Of a stretch of DNA of 64,000 nt, positions 17,088 through 26,074 are shown in pieces. The translations under genes were made by a program, and so were the position numbers. The stretch's first letter is position 1. Each line of letters starts with the position of its first letter. The notes under the pieces are model-generated. The model worked only from the letters and a program-made list of their open reading frames with translations, did no database searches and was not told where the DNA came from. The DNA is from Paenibacillus radicis (ex Gao et al. 2016) (GTDB lineage: Bacteria; Bacillota; Bacilli; Paenibacillales; Paenibacillaceae): positions 165,430 through 229,429 of the forward strand of contig NZ_BMHY01000006.1 of assembly GCF_014641555.1 (NCBI RefSeq). Reading direction: 5' to 3'.

Positions 17088-17807
17088 ATGAAGAAAAAAA
17101 TATTAGTCGTCGATGACGAGCCCTCCATCTCCATGCTCATCGAGTTCAATTTAAAGCTTGCCGGCTATGAGGTTCGATGCGTCGGAGACGGCGAAGCCGT
17201 ATTTGATATGCTTAAACCATTTCGTCCTGACTTAATCGTATTGGATCTCATGCTGCCGAAAATGGATGGTCTCCAAGTATGCCGCGAGCTGCGCAAGCTC
17301 AACAATGCTGTGCCGATCGTCATGCTTACCGCTTTGCAGGATGTTACCGACAAAATCGCGGGACTGGATAATGGTGCCGACGATTATATGACAAAACCGT
17401 TTAGTCCGCAGGAGCTCATTTCTCGCATACAGGCTATTTTCCGCCGCATACAAGCCTTGCCCAGTCATGTTGAAAGCTCCGCCTTCGATATTGGCCGGCT
17501 TTCGGTAAGACCCGATCAACGTGAGGTTATTGTAGACGGCAAAGATATCGAGCTTACGCCAAAGGAATTCGAGCTGCTCTTATTCCTCTGTAAGCACAAA
17601 GGTAAAGTGCTGAGCCGCCAGCAGCTGCTGCACGGCGTCTGGGATTATCATTTCCTTGGCGATACGCGTATTGTCGATGTTCACATTAGCCATCTGCGGG
17701 ATAAAATCGAGAAAAACGCCAGAATGCCTGAGTATATTATGACCGTGCGCAATGTCGGTTATAAGCTGCTCGGCCCGAACGGCGTCGAAGCCTCGTCCCT
17801 CGCATAA
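17088..17807 (+). CDS. OmpR/PhoB-family response regulator, orphan
   Basis: A 239-residue response regulator. The receiver domain (1-120) has the acidic pocket VVDDEP, the phospho-acceptor Asp in LIVLDLMLPKMDG and the conserved Lys in MTKPFSPQEL. The winged-helix domain (about 135-232) ends in IMTVRNVGYKL. The ATG at 17088 is preceded by GGAG; upstream in-frame Met codons lack ribosome sites. No histidine kinase is adjacent and a terminator follows, so its partner must be encoded elsewhere. Confidence 0.9.
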   Translation: MKKKILVVDDEPSISMLIEFNLKLAGYEVRCVGDGEAVFDMLKPFRPDLIVLDLMLPKMDGLQVCRELRKLNNAVPIVMLTALQDVTDKIAGLDNGADDYMTKPFSPQELISRIQAIFRRIQALPSHVESSAFDIGRLSVRPDQREVIVDGKDIELTPKEFELLLFLCKHKGKVLSRQQLLHGVWDYHFLGDTRIVDVHISHLRDKIEKNARMPEYIMTVRNVGYKLLGPNGVEASSLA

Positions 17808-17858
17808 CCGCTTAGATGATGAATAAATAGGATTGACACATTTAATAGGATTCACACA

Positions 17859-17892
17859 AAGAAAGGACAGCCGTCAAGCGCTGTCCTTTCTT
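17859..17892. terminator. bidirectional terminator, response regulator / serC
   Basis: A 13-bp stem aagaaaggacagc / gctgtcctttctt with T-rich sequence on both sides between two converging genes. Confidence 0.8.
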
Positions 17893-17903
17893 CTTTTGTT
17901 TCA

Positions 17904-18992
17904 TTAGCCGTTGCGTTTTTGGAAATCAGCCATAAATTCCGCAAGCGCTTTGCAGCTTTCAAGCGGAACCGCATTGTAAGTCGAAGCGCGCAAGCCGCCA
18001 ACGTCGCGGTGCCCTTTCAGACCAACAAAGCCGTGCTGCTCCGATTCTTTCACAAATTGCTTCTCAAGCTCTTCGGTGTGAATACGGAATGTAATGTTCA
18101 TAACCGAACGGCTGTCCGCATGTGCAGCACCCGTATAGAAGCCGCCGCTTTGATCAATTTGATCGTAGATCAGCTTCGTCTTATCGCGGTTGAACTGCTC
18201 CAATTGCGCGACGCCGCCTTTGCTTTGAATCCATTTCAGAACGAGATTAACCATATAAACCGAGAAGGATGGCGGTGTATTGTATAGCGAGCTGTTTTTC
18301 GCATGCGTATCGTAACGGAAAATAGCGGGAATATGTTTAGGGCTTTCGGCAACCAGATCATCGCGGATGATAACAACTGTAACACCGGATGGTCCAAGAT
18401 TTTTTTGAGCGCCAGCATAAATGAGGCCAAATTGACTCACATCAACAGGACGGGACAAAATATCACTCGACATATCGGCAATCAATGGCACGTTTCCGCC
18501 AATGACCGGATATTGCTGGAATTGCGTACCGCCAATCGTTTCATTGGAAGTCAAATGTACATAAGCTGCATTTTCAGGCACTACGATTTCGCTTTGGCTA
18601 GGTACGCGCATAAACTTGTCGCTTTCCGTCGTCGCCGCAACTACTGTCTCACCGATCAGCTTCGCTTCCTTGATCGCTTTCTCCGCCCAGTTGCCCGTCA
18701 TAACGTATGCACCAGGACGTCCTTCGCGAAGAAGGTTCATCGGAATCATAGCGAACTGCTGGCTTGCTCCGCCTTGCAGGAAAAGCACCTTATAATTGTC
18801 GGGAATTCCGAACAATTCGCGCATTAGCGCTTGCGTCTCATTATTTACATTCTCATAAAGGGCGCTACGGTGCGACATTTCCATGATGGACATGCCGGCA
18901 CCTCCGTACTCAACAAACTGCTCTTGTGCCTGCTGCAGCACTTCAAGCGGCAAAGCGGCTGGTCCAGCATTGAAGTTATAAGCTCGTTTCAT
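17904..18992 (-). CDS. serC: phosphoserine aminotransferase
   Basis: A 362-residue class V PLP enzyme that converts 3-phosphohydroxypyruvate and glutamate to phosphoserine in serine synthesis; it may also act in pyridoxal phosphate synthesis. It opens with YNFNAGPAALP, and the PLP lysine lies in YAGAQKNLGPSGV. HRDVGGLRASTYNA near the end is typical of the C-terminal substrate loop. I start at the ATG at 18992, with aggtgg nearby; the longer frame to 19061 lacks a site. Length matches SerC. Confidence 0.96.
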   Translation of the reverse strand: MKRAYNFNAGPAALPLEVLQQAQEQFVEYGGAGMSIMEMSHRSALYENVNNETQALMRELFGIPDNYKVLFLQGGASQQFAMIPMNLLREGRPGAYVMTGNWAEKAIKEAKLIGETVVAATTESDKFMRVPSQSEIVVPENAAYVHLTSNETIGGTQFQQYPVIGGNVPLIADMSSDILSRPVDVSQFGLIYAGAQKNLGPSGVTVVIIRDDLVAESPKHIPAIFRYDTHAKNSSLYNTPPSFSVYMVNLVLKWIQSKGGVAQLEQFNRDKTKLIYDQIDQSGGFYTGAAHADSRSVMNITFRIHTEELEKQFVKESEQHGFVGLKGHRDVGGLRASTYNAVPLESCKALAEFMADFQKRNG

Positions 18993-19061
18993 CTCCGTTA
19001 CCCACCTTTTTGTTTGGTTACATCCGAGGTTAATCTCACATGATAACGCTAATGATAACAA

Positions 19062-19588
19062 GTTTATGCCGATGCTTCAAGTGTATTTCGACGAATATTG
19101 TTGACAAAAAGTCGAACGCTAAAGGTTTAGTTTCTGTAAATCATTCGGATTTTGATGAGATAGTCATTTTTACTCCCAACAATTCGCCAATAACGTAAAT
19201 GATGGGCTCGTGCTGCTTGCGATAAGTCCGTTTTTTCGCTATTCGGTATTGAATTTCCTTAAATTTTGGGGTGTAGAGCTGGATACAGGGCAATACGTCA
19301 AAAAGTTCATAAGGGAAGAAATTGATTTCCTAATAGAGTAAAAAGTTACCTTATTAGGATGAAACAGTCCAAAATCTGCTCCTCAGTCAGATATTAGAGA
19401 AAAAACTGCAAATATTAGCGAAGTTTTCGACAGGACTTATCGAAATTTACACTTTATAATTGCAAACACTCGAGCAGTACATGCGACGCTTCAAAGTGAA
19501 GTGGTATTTTCAATAGGATATATGACATAGGTACATAATAAAGGTACATTAACAGAGATACATGGCAAGATTCACTTAATAGGTGCAT
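19062..19588. other. gene-free gap upstream of serC
   Basis: About 530 AT-rich bases without a credible reading frame. It must contain the serC promoter. Short GGTACAT repeats occur near 19531-19552. I see no riboswitch or convincing operator. Confidence 0.4.
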
Positions 19589-19757
19589 TGGCAGCTTCAC
19601 TGCTCAAGTTCACTTACAGCTTCACCAGATGCAAGTTCAATACAGCTTGAATATACTCAAATTCAACTCACAGCTCTACAGTTGAAATTCACTCATTTTT
19701 CAACTCACAAGTTCACTCACAGCTTCAATGTACAATTTCTCGCAGCTTCACTGCACC
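19589..19757. repeat. degenerate array of ttcactcacagcttca-type words
   Basis: Within about 170 bases the words gcagcttcactgc (19591 and 19742), caagttcact(t/c)acagcttca (about 19605 and 19709) and several ttca(a/c)tcacag variants recur in the same orientation. It lies between the glnA terminator and the serC promoter region. No reading frame with a ribosome site covers it. Confidence 0.6.
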
Positions 19758-19775
19758 AGATCAATGCACGAAAAA

Positions 19776-19801
19776 AAACGAGCTCCCGAAGGAGCTCGTT
19801 T
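19776..19801 (-). terminator. glnA terminator
   Basis: A perfect 11-bp stem aaacgagctcc / ggagctcgttt with loop cgaa and an 8-T tract on the minus strand. Confidence 0.9.
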
Positions 19802-19813
19802 ATCGGGTTGCGA

Positions 19814-21238
19814 TTAGCAACCGAAATAAAGGCTGTATTCATGTGGATGGATGCGAATCGATACCGCTTTAGCTTCGTTGCGTTTAACAGCAACGTAGTT
19901 CTCGATGAAGTCTTTGGAGAATACGCCGCCTTCAGTCAAGAATTCAGTATCAGCTTCCAAAGCGTCAAGCGCTTCGTCAAGCGTACCAGGTACGCTGCGG
20001 ATTTCTTTCTTCTCTTCTTCTGGCAGTTCGTAAATGTTTTTGTCGAATGGACCGTAGCCCAAAGCAACTGGATCCAATTTACGTTTGATACCGTCAAGAC
20101 CAGCAAGCAGCATAGCTGCGAATGCCAAGTAAGGGTTAGCCGTGGAGTCCGGTGTACGGAACTCGATGCGGCAGCCTTTTGGCGTTACCGAAGCGATAGG
20201 AATACGAACCGCTGCGGAACGGTTGCCTTTGGAGAATACCAGGTTAACCGGTGCTTCGTAACCAGGCACAAGACGTTTGAACGAGTTCGTGCTTGGGTTT
20301 GTCAGAGCGATCAGGGCAGGTGCGTGATGCAGGATGCCGCCGATGTAGTGCATAGCCAGTTGGCTCAGGTTGCCGTATGCGCCTTTTTCATAGAACAAAG
20401 GAGTGTCGCCGTTGAATATCGACGAGTGAACGTGCATACCGGAACCATTGTCACCAAACAGCGGTTTTGGCATGAATGTTGCTACTTTGCCGTATTGGCG
20501 AGCTGTGTTGTGAACAATATATTTGTAAACCATCAAGTTATCAGCTGTTTTCGTCAGTGTGTCGAAACGGAAGTTGATTTCCGCTTGGCCTGCTGTCGCC
20601 ACTTCATGGTGGTGACGTTCAACGCGAAGGCCAACATCTTGCATCAGACGAACCATTTCACTACGGATGTCTTGCTGTTGATCAACTGGTGCTACTGGAA
20701 CGTAGCCGCCTTTAACAGGAACTTTAAAGCCCAGGTTGCCGCCTTCTTCTTTACGGTTCGTGTTCCAGCCTGCTTCTTCGGAATCTACGTAGAAGCTGGA
20801 GGAGTTCATTGTGCTTTCATAACGAACTTCGTCGAAAATGAAGAACTCGGACTCAGGAGCGAAAAATGCTGTCGTACCAACGCCAGTTGTTTGCAGGAAC
20901 TCTTCAGCCTTTTGAGCGATGCTGCGCGGGTCGCGCTCATAGCGTTCGCCGTCCGGCGTATGAATGTTACACATAATGTTAAGTGTTGGGTGATCGGTAA
21001 AAGGATCGATGAATACAGATTCCGTATCAGGCATCATCACCATGTCAGATTCTTCGATACCGCGGAAACCTGGGATCGAGGAACCGTCGAACGCTACACC
21101 GTTTACGAAAGTGTCGCTGTCGACTTCTGTCGAAGGAAGAGTGATGTGGTGCGCTTTACCGGAAAGATCCACGAAGCGGAAATCTACGAACTGAATGCTG
21201 TTTTCTTTGATTGTGTCCAAAACATTTTGAACTGACAT
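19814..21238 (-). CDS. glnA: glutamine synthetase, type I (GSI-beta-like)
   Basis: A 474-residue glutamine synthetase making glutamine from glutamate, ammonia and ATP. Visible motifs are FDGSSIPGFRGIEESDM, the MPKPLFGDNGSGMHVH ATP/substrate segment and NRSAAVRIP. It is about 30 residues longer than the 444-residue Bacillus enzyme and contains KNIYELPEEE, with Tyr403 aligned to the adenylylated Tyr of enterobacterial GSI-beta. No glnR gene lies in front of it, so it is probably a second glutamine synthetase. A GlnR/TnrA-type box lies upstream. Confidence 0.93.
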   Translation of the reverse strand: MSVQNVLDTIKENSIQFVDFRFVDLSGKAHHITLPSTEVDSDTFVNGVAFDGSSIPGFRGIEESDMVMMPDTESVFIDPFTDHPTLNIMCNIHTPDGERYERDPRSIAQKAEEFLQTTGVGTTAFFAPESEFFIFDEVRYESTMNSSSFYVDSEEAGWNTNRKEEGGNLGFKVPVKGGYVPVAPVDQQQDIRSEMVRLMQDVGLRVERHHHEVATAGQAEINFRFDTLTKTADNLMVYKYIVHNTARQYGKVATFMPKPLFGDNGSGMHVHSSIFNGDTPLFYEKGAYGNLSQLAMHYIGGILHHAPALIALTNPSTNSFKRLVPGYEAPVNLVFSKGNRSAAVRIPIASVTPKGCRIEFRTPDSTANPYLAFAAMLLAGLDGIKRKLDPVALGYGPFDKNIYELPEEEKKEIRSVPGTLDEALDALEADTEFLTEGGVFSKDFIENYVAVKRNEAKAVSIRIHPHEYSLYFGC

Positions 21239-21274
21239 CTGATATTTCCTCCATTTCCGAACATTTGCATATTG

Positions 21275-21293
21275 TTGAACAGTTATTGTTCAA
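21275..21293. promoter_or_regulatory. 7-5-7 palindrome in the glnA leader
   Basis: TTGAACA-N5-TGTTCAA, a perfect inverted repeat downstream of the predicted glnA promoter. It could be an operator or a small leader hairpin. Confidence 0.4.
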
Positions 21294-21316
21294 TTTTCGT
21301 TCCAAACTATGAGGTA

Positions 21317-21345
21317 ATTATAAAACTCTGTTTTCGCACCGTCAA
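21317..21345 (-). promoter_or_regulatory. glnA promoter (sigma-A type)
   Basis: On the minus strand TTGACG, 17 bases, TATAAT. Confidence 0.7.
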
Positions 21346-21373
21346 TACTTATGTAAGGTATTTTTTATTCGCA

Positions 21374-21390
21374 TGTCAGGTATACTTACA
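21374..21390. promoter_or_regulatory. GlnR/TnrA-type nitrogen box upstream of glnA
   Basis: TGTCAGGTATACTTACA matches the GlnR/TnrA consensus TGTNA-N7-TNACA at every defined base. A second, partial copy beginning TGTAA lies at 21352, closer to the promoter. Confidence 0.7.
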
Positions 21391-21432
21391 GCTTTAAACA
21401 TTTGTTCACAAATGCACCTTTTTATCATAAAA

Positions 21433-21473
21433 AAAGGCCCAGAACCCTTGACAAGCAAGGATTCCGAACCTTT
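21433..21473 (-). terminator. aroF terminator
   Basis: An 18-bp stem, with several G-U pairs when read on the minus strand, around a 5-base loop and followed by seven T residues. Confidence 0.75.
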
Positions 21474-21487
21474 GAAAAAGCAATGAT

Positions 21488-22549
21488 TTATATTTTCCAT
21501 TCCAGGAAAGCATCAGCTGGCGCCTTTGGCGTATCGAATTGCTTGCCAACAAGCGGAGCGAGCTTCTCTAAATCCTTTAACAAATTGGCGAACTGATCCG
21601 GGAACAGCGATTGAACGCCATCACCTGTCATCGAGTTGTCCGGGTCGGTATGCATTTCGACGATCAGACCATTAGCTCCAGCAGCTACGGACGCTTTCGA
21701 CATCGGCTCGACAAGCTCGCGGCGTCCTGTACCGTGACTTGGGTCGGAAATGACCGGCAGATGGCTTAGACCTTGCAGAACTGGGATCGCCGACAGGTCG
21801 AGCGTATTCCGTGTGTAGGTTTCAAATGTACGAATTCCCCGCTCGCAAAGCATAACATTCGGATTGCCTCCTGCAAGAATGTATTCCGCAGCATTGAGGA
21901 ACTCGTCGTAAGTCGAGCTAAAGCCGCGTTTCAGCAGCACTGGTGTTTGAATCGTTCCGAGCTTGCGAAGCAGATCGAAGTTTTGCATATTCCGGGTACC
22001 TACTTGCAAAATGTCAGCGTATTCCGCGCACACATCGACATACTCTGGCGTCATTACTTCAGTAATGGTAAGCAGACCATGCTTCTTGCCCGCTTCCGCC
22101 ATCATCACAAGACCTTCAACGCCAACGCCTTGGAAGCTGTATGGTCCCGTACGAGGCTTAAATGCGCCGCCGCGAAGCACCTGTCCGCCTGCTGCTTTAA
22201 CCAGTCTTGCGATTTCGTCGATTTGCTCTGGCGTTTCCACCGCACAAGGGCCGCCCATAATCACAAGATTGCTGCCGCCGATTTTTACCCCTTTAATATC
22301 GATAATTGTGTCGTCCGGATGAAAGTCACGGCTAGCCAGTTTGTAGGACTTCGAGATTTTGATCACATTCTCGACGCCTTTCATTTGACGAAGGTGCTCT
22401 GCAAGCTGCGGTTCCGCTTTGCCGATAATGCCGATAACGGTACGGTCAGTACCTTTGGATACATGCGGCTGTACGCCAGCTTTCTCAATATAGTTAACGA
22501 TCTCCTGTATGCGGTCATCCGAAATATTCTGATTAGTAATTACGATCAT
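21488..22549 (-). CDS. aroF: 3-deoxy-7-phosphoheptulonate synthase with N-terminal regulatory domain
   Basis: A 353-residue DAHP synthase, first enzyme of the shikimate pathway, joining phosphoenolpyruvate and erythrose-4-phosphate. A ferredoxin/ACT-like domain (about 1-70, MIVITNQNISDDRIQEIV) precedes the type I-beta barrel, with IMGGPCAVET, RGGAFKPRTGPYSFQG and SDPSHGTGRR as active-site segments. This architecture is usually feedback-inhibited through the N-terminal domain. The second ATG is chosen because GGAG sits too close to the first. No aromatic genes adjoin it. Confidence 0.94.
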   Translation of the reverse strand: MIVITNQNISDDRIQEIVNYIEKAGVQPHVSKGTDRTVIGIIGKAEPQLAEHLRQMKGVENVIKISKSYKLASRDFHPDDTIIDIKGVKIGGSNLVIMGGPCAVETPEQIDEIARLVKAAGGQVLRGGAFKPRTGPYSFQGVGVEGLVMMAEAGKKHGLLTITEVMTPEYVDVCAEYADILQVGTRNMQNFDLLRKLGTIQTPVLLKRGFSSTYDEFLNAAEYILAGGNPNVMLCERGIRTFETYTRNTLDLSAIPVLQGLSHLPVISDPSHGTGRRELVEPMSKASVAAGANGLIVEMHTDPDNSMTGDGVQSLFPDQFANLLKDLEKLAPLVGKQFDTPKAPADAFLEWKI

Positions 22550-22572
22550 GTCCATCTCTCCTTTTTCGCTTC

Positions 22573-22632
22573 AACGCTTATACGCTGCTTCGCTTTTATG
22601 CTGTTATGCTTTTTGGCTTTTATGCTTTTACT
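22573..22632. repeat. short AAAAGCATA-type repeats in the aroF leader
   Basis: On the minus strand the words AAAAGCATAAAAGC, AAAAGCATAACAGC and CATAAAAGCG recur just upstream of the aroF ribosome site. They are low-complexity and degenerate. Confidence 0.45.
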
Positions 22633-22846
22633 CGCTAAAGTTAATATACACGATGCCCCGCATCTTCGTCAAGTAAAAATGTATTTGTATTTTTTCTGCT
22701 CTTGTTCTCTGGTTCAAACTGGCATTAACATGTCCCAGCTGTTTATTGTTCCTCATCAGACTCTGCCCTGTACTCAGGCCGCTCAGCTACTGTTACTTCA
22801 CTAAACAACTCCCTTTTGACACTCAACCGCTATTACTTAGCTAATG

Positions 22847-23054
22847 AACGAAGCTGCTTCGCTTTTTTGCGAAGCAACTTTCGCTCCATGCAGCCTCATA
22901 TACTCATTCTCTAGCTCCAGCGAATCAAATTTCGTTGTTCATGAACCTAAGTTCACGAATAGCGAAATTTAGTTCGTTAATTAATTTAGCGGTTCCCAAA
23001 GTAGTGCCTACAGCGAAATCAGGTTCGCTATTTTGCGAACCTGGTTCGTTAATA
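22847..23054. repeat. 208-bp intergenic repeat, copy 1
   Basis: The first of two near-identical copies. It holds three hairpin units: gcttcgc-N6-gcgaagc (22856-22875), an aaatttcg/cgaaattt stem with a gttcatgaac palindrome inside it, and caggttcgc-N6-gcgaacctg (23020-23043). The open frames over it have no ribosome site and differ between copies. Confidence 0.85.
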
Positions 23055-23120
23055 GTCCGATCCATGATCAGCAGATATTGCAGTAAAGAACTTACAGAGG
23101 AGACGCCTAGTATACCAATT

Positions 23121-23327
23121 AACGAAGCTGCTTCGCTTTTTTGCGAAGCAACTTTCGCTCCATGCAGCCTCATATACTCATTCTTTAGCCCCAGCGAATC
23201 AAATTTCGTTGTTCATGAACCTAAGTTCACGAATAGCGAAATTTAGTTCGTTATTTAAATAAGCAGTTCCCAGTATGACGCCTACAGCGAAATCAGGTTC
23301 GCTATTTTGCGAACCTGATTCGTTAAT
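23121..23327. repeat. 208-bp intergenic repeat, copy 2
   Basis: Repeats copy 1 with a period of 274 bases. The first 140 bases are almost identical; the section between the second and third hairpins is shorter and diverged. The hairpin arms are preserved. Confidence 0.85.
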
Positions 23328-23490
23328 ACCCCATCTATGCACAGTGAGGCGCGAGGCATGAGCATATTGAGGAGAAATCGTGGAAAGATCAGCACCAATG
23401 CTGCATCCCCGAATGCAACCTTGTGTGTGATCAAGCACCACGCACAGAGTTGCACCGCATGCCAAGTCAGCACTACTCACAACAAAAAAA

Positions 23491-23525
23491 GAACAGGAAA
23501 ACCGACTGCGTCGGCCTCCCTGTTC
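23491..23525 (-). terminator. ispH terminator
   Basis: Stems gaacagg / cctgttc and ccgac / gtcgg; the minus strand continues into seven T residues. Confidence 0.8.
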
Positions 23526-23540
23526 CCGTCTGTTGAGCAC

Positions 23541-24530
23541 TTAAATTGTCTTTGTCGCTATACCAGCCGCGTCGCCGCCGGCAGGCACTGATTTGGTGCG
23601 AATGTTCGGCAGCAGCTTATTCATATTAATGGTACGCTTAATTTCCCACGTAGAAGGATCCGCGTTATCGTATTGCTCCAAGTAAGCAATAACTTCCTTC
23701 GTAATCGGCGTCGGCGTAGAAGCGCCGGAAGTGACAGCTACCCGTTCAATGCCAGCCAGCCACTCCTGCTTAATCTCCGATACGTCGGATACACGGTAAG
23801 CTGTAACACCCGCGATTTCTTCCGATACCTGGGCAAGACGGTTCGAGTTGTTGCTTCGCGGATCGCCAACGACAATGCAAAGCTGAGCAGCGCCCGCTTG
23901 CTCGGCAACCGCCTCCTGCCGTACTTGGGTTGCGAGGCATATTTCGTTATGAATTTCAGCCTTCGGAAATTTCTCCAGCAGCTTGCTCATAATGACCCGG
24001 ATATCCCATTGCGACATCGTCGTCTGGTTGGTGATGATGATCTTGCCATCAGGCACATCAAGCGCATCGATTTCTTCCACTCGTTCAATGAGATGGACCC
24101 GATCGGGCGCAACGCCAATCGCACCTTCCGGCTCTGGATGCGCTTTTTTGCCAATATAAATAATATGGTAGTCCTCCGCAACCTTCTCGCGGATCAAATC
24201 ATGCGTCTTCGTCACATCCGGACAAGTCGCATCCACTACTGTCAGTCCCTTGTCGCGGGCGCGCTGACGCACTTCCGGCGAAACGCCGTGGGCGGTAAAA
24301 ATAACCGTCCCCTTCTCTACCTGATCCAATATTTCCAAACGGTTCTCCCCGTCCAGCGTAATAACGCCTTCTTGCTCGAACGCTTCCGTCACATGCGAAT
24401 TATGAACAATCATGCCCAAAATATAAATTGGCCGTGGCAAATCCAAGTTTTTAGCCGTCTGCAAGGCGAGCACCATTGCATCGACAACGCCGTAGCAATA
24501 GCCGCGCGGCGATATTTTAACGATTTCCAT
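23541..24530 (-). CDS. ispH: 4-hydroxy-3-methylbut-2-enyl diphosphate reductase
   Basis: A 329-residue iron-sulfur enzyme for the last step of the MEP isoprenoid pathway, forming IPP and DMAPP. The three cluster cysteines are visible in [23 protein letters not shown] and [11 protein letters not shown], with [10 protein letters not shown] and [13 protein letters not shown] as conserved active-site stretches. The ATG at 24530 follows an aggtg ribosome site; a GTG nine bases earlier overlaps it. Monocistronic, with its own terminator. Confidence 0.96.
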   Translation of the reverse strand: MEIVKISPRGYCYGVVDAMVLALQTAKNLDLPRPIYILGMIVHNSHVTEAFEQEGVITLDGENRLEILDQVEKGTVIFTAHGVSPEVRQRARDKGLTVVDATCPDVTKTHDLIREKVAEDYHIIYIGKKAHPEPEGAIGVAPDRVHLIERVEEIDALDVPDGKIIITNQTTMSQWDIRVIMSKLLEKFPKAEIHNEICLATQVRQEAVAEQAGAAQLCIVVGDPRSNNSNRLAQVSEEIAGVTAYRVSDVSEIKQEWLAGIERVAVTSGASTPTPITKEVIAYLEQYDNADPSTWEIKRTINMNKLLPNIRTKSVPAGGDAAGIATKTI

Positions 24531-24561
24531 CTGTTGCACCTGCTTTCCGACCGTGCTGCGG

Positions 24562-26067
24562 TTAGTGTTCCTCTCGGTCCTCTATCTCCATTATAGTCGA
24601 AGAGTCCGGTTCAGAAAAGTGCAGCGGCAGCCAGATGACGAAAGTTGACCCTTCGCCCTCAAGCGTGGTCACCTCAATCGAGCCCCGATGCTCGTCAATG
24701 ATCCATTTGGCAATCGATAACCCCAGCCCGGTTCCGACCGTTTTCCCGCGGGATTCATCAATCCGATAGAAACGATCGAAAATATGCGGCACCTGTTCAG
24801 GGTCCATGCCAATTCCCGTATCGCGGACTACAACGCCTACCTGATCATCCTTTTGCTTTGCGCTCAGCTCGATATAGCCTTCTGACGTGTACTTGAACGC
24901 ATTTTCGATAAAAATAAACAGCAATTGCTGCAAATATTCGTGGTTGCCGATTACCGTCGCGCCGCTAAGAATAGAAAGGTCGCCAACACGCCATTCCGCT
25001 GTACGCGGCAGCAATTGCGCCCTTCGCGCAACCTCCTCTACTAGCGGGAACATCGGCAGCGGCACCTTCTCCATAACGTAGCCCGCATCCGCACGGGCTA
25101 AAGCGAGCAAATCATTCACAAGCGTCGACATCCGTTTCGCCTCAGCAGCAATGTCCTGCATCGCTTCGTTGGACATCTCCAGGCGCTGCGCGTCGAGCGC
25201 CAGCACGATGCCATCCTGCGCTTTCGGGTCCATCGTCTTCGTCCACATTCGCTGAAGCAGCTCGATATTGCCGCGAATCGTAGTCAGCGGCGTACGCAGT
25301 TCATGCGAAGCATCCGATACGAAACGCCGTTGCGCCCGATACGATTCGTCCAGGCCGTTATACGCCATTTCGAGCCGTGCAAGCATAATGTTCAGCGTGT
25401 AGACGAGTCGGCCAATCTCATCCTTCGGCCCTTCCATCGGAATACGCACGCTCAGATCAGAGCCGTTTTGAATTTTTTCCGTGGACCGGATGACACGTTC
25501 AATCGGCTGAAGCACCTGCCGGGCTAGAAATAAGCCGACGGTAAAGGCGATCAGCAATACGGCTAAGGAAGAGAAAATCAAGATAGATCGGACTCCGGCA
25601 AGAAAGCGCTCCTCACTGCCTACAAAAGCGCCAACCTGCGCCAGCCCCACTAAAGAGCCGTCTTCTAGGTGCAAGGGTCTCTGATAGATAAGAAACATAT
25701 ACTGGTGGCCGTTAATTGTTACCCTTGCCTTTTCAAAGCCCCGGTCAGGATTTTTGGAAGCTTTAGGATAAGGAAATTCCAGTCCCTTTTGCTTCATATT
25801 CGAATCCAGAGATATGAAACCTTCTCGGTAATTGACGATTTGCAAATACAAGTCCGGCTCGTATAAGCCGCCGACACCTCCGAGTTTGAACTGGTTGGAA
25901 AACGTTGTTCCATAAAACTGAATGCTGTTCGACTGTTGACGAAGCGAGTTTTTAATATCTCCGTACGTGTTCATATTGACGAAAAAATAGATGGCGCAGC
26001 CGAATACAATAAGCGTAGCGGCAAGCAAGCCCGAATACCATAATGTAAGCCGAAGCCGTATTGTCAT
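24562..26067 (-). CDS. HAMP-containing sensor histidine kinase
   Basis: A 501-residue membrane kinase: TM1 (about 8-30), an extracytoplasmic domain of about 125 residues, TM2 (about 160-180), HAMP, then HisKA with the phospho-acceptor in [12 protein letters not shown], and HATPase ([12 protein letters not shown] box, [12 protein letters not shown]1, [12 protein letters not shown]2). It starts seven bases after the response regulator stop, so the two form an operon. With an HtrA-type protease next door, it may sense envelope or secretion stress as CssS does in Bacillus; that is inference. Confidence 0.92.
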   Translation of the reverse strand: MTIRLRLTLWYSGLLAATLIVFGCAIYFFVNMNTYGDIKNSLRQQSNSIQFYGTTFSNQFKLGGVGGLYEPDLYLQIVNYREGFISLDSNMKQKGLEFPYPKASKNPDRGFEKARVTINGHQYMFLIYQRPLHLEDGSLVGLAQVGAFVGSEERFLAGVRSILIFSSLAVLLIAFTVGLFLARQVLQPIERVIRSTEKIQNGSDLSVRIPMEGPKDEIGRLVYTLNIMLARLEMAYNGLDESYRAQRRFVSDASHELRTPLTTIRGNIELLQRMWTKTMDPKAQDGIVLALDAQRLEMSNEAMQDIAAEAKRMSTLVNDLLALARADAGYVMEKVPLPMFPLVEEVARRAQLLPRTAEWRVGDLSILSGATVIGNHEYLQQLLFIFIENAFKYTSEGYIELSAKQKDDQVGVVVRDTGIGMDPEQVPHIFDRFYRIDESRGKTVGTGLGLSIAKWIIDEHRGSIEVTTLEGEGSTFVIWLPLHFSEPDSSTIMEIEDREEH

Positions 26068-26074
26068 TCGTTAA

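Noticed and set aside
19583..21235. A 550-codon open frame on the plus strand opposite glnA.
   Set aside because: It is antisense to a clearly conserved gene, lacks a ribosome site, begins inside the repeat array and has no recognisable domain.
22935..23246. An open frame of 103 codons across the 208-bp repeat.
   Set aside because: The two repeat copies are read in different contexts, hairpins dominate the sequence and no ribosome site precedes it.
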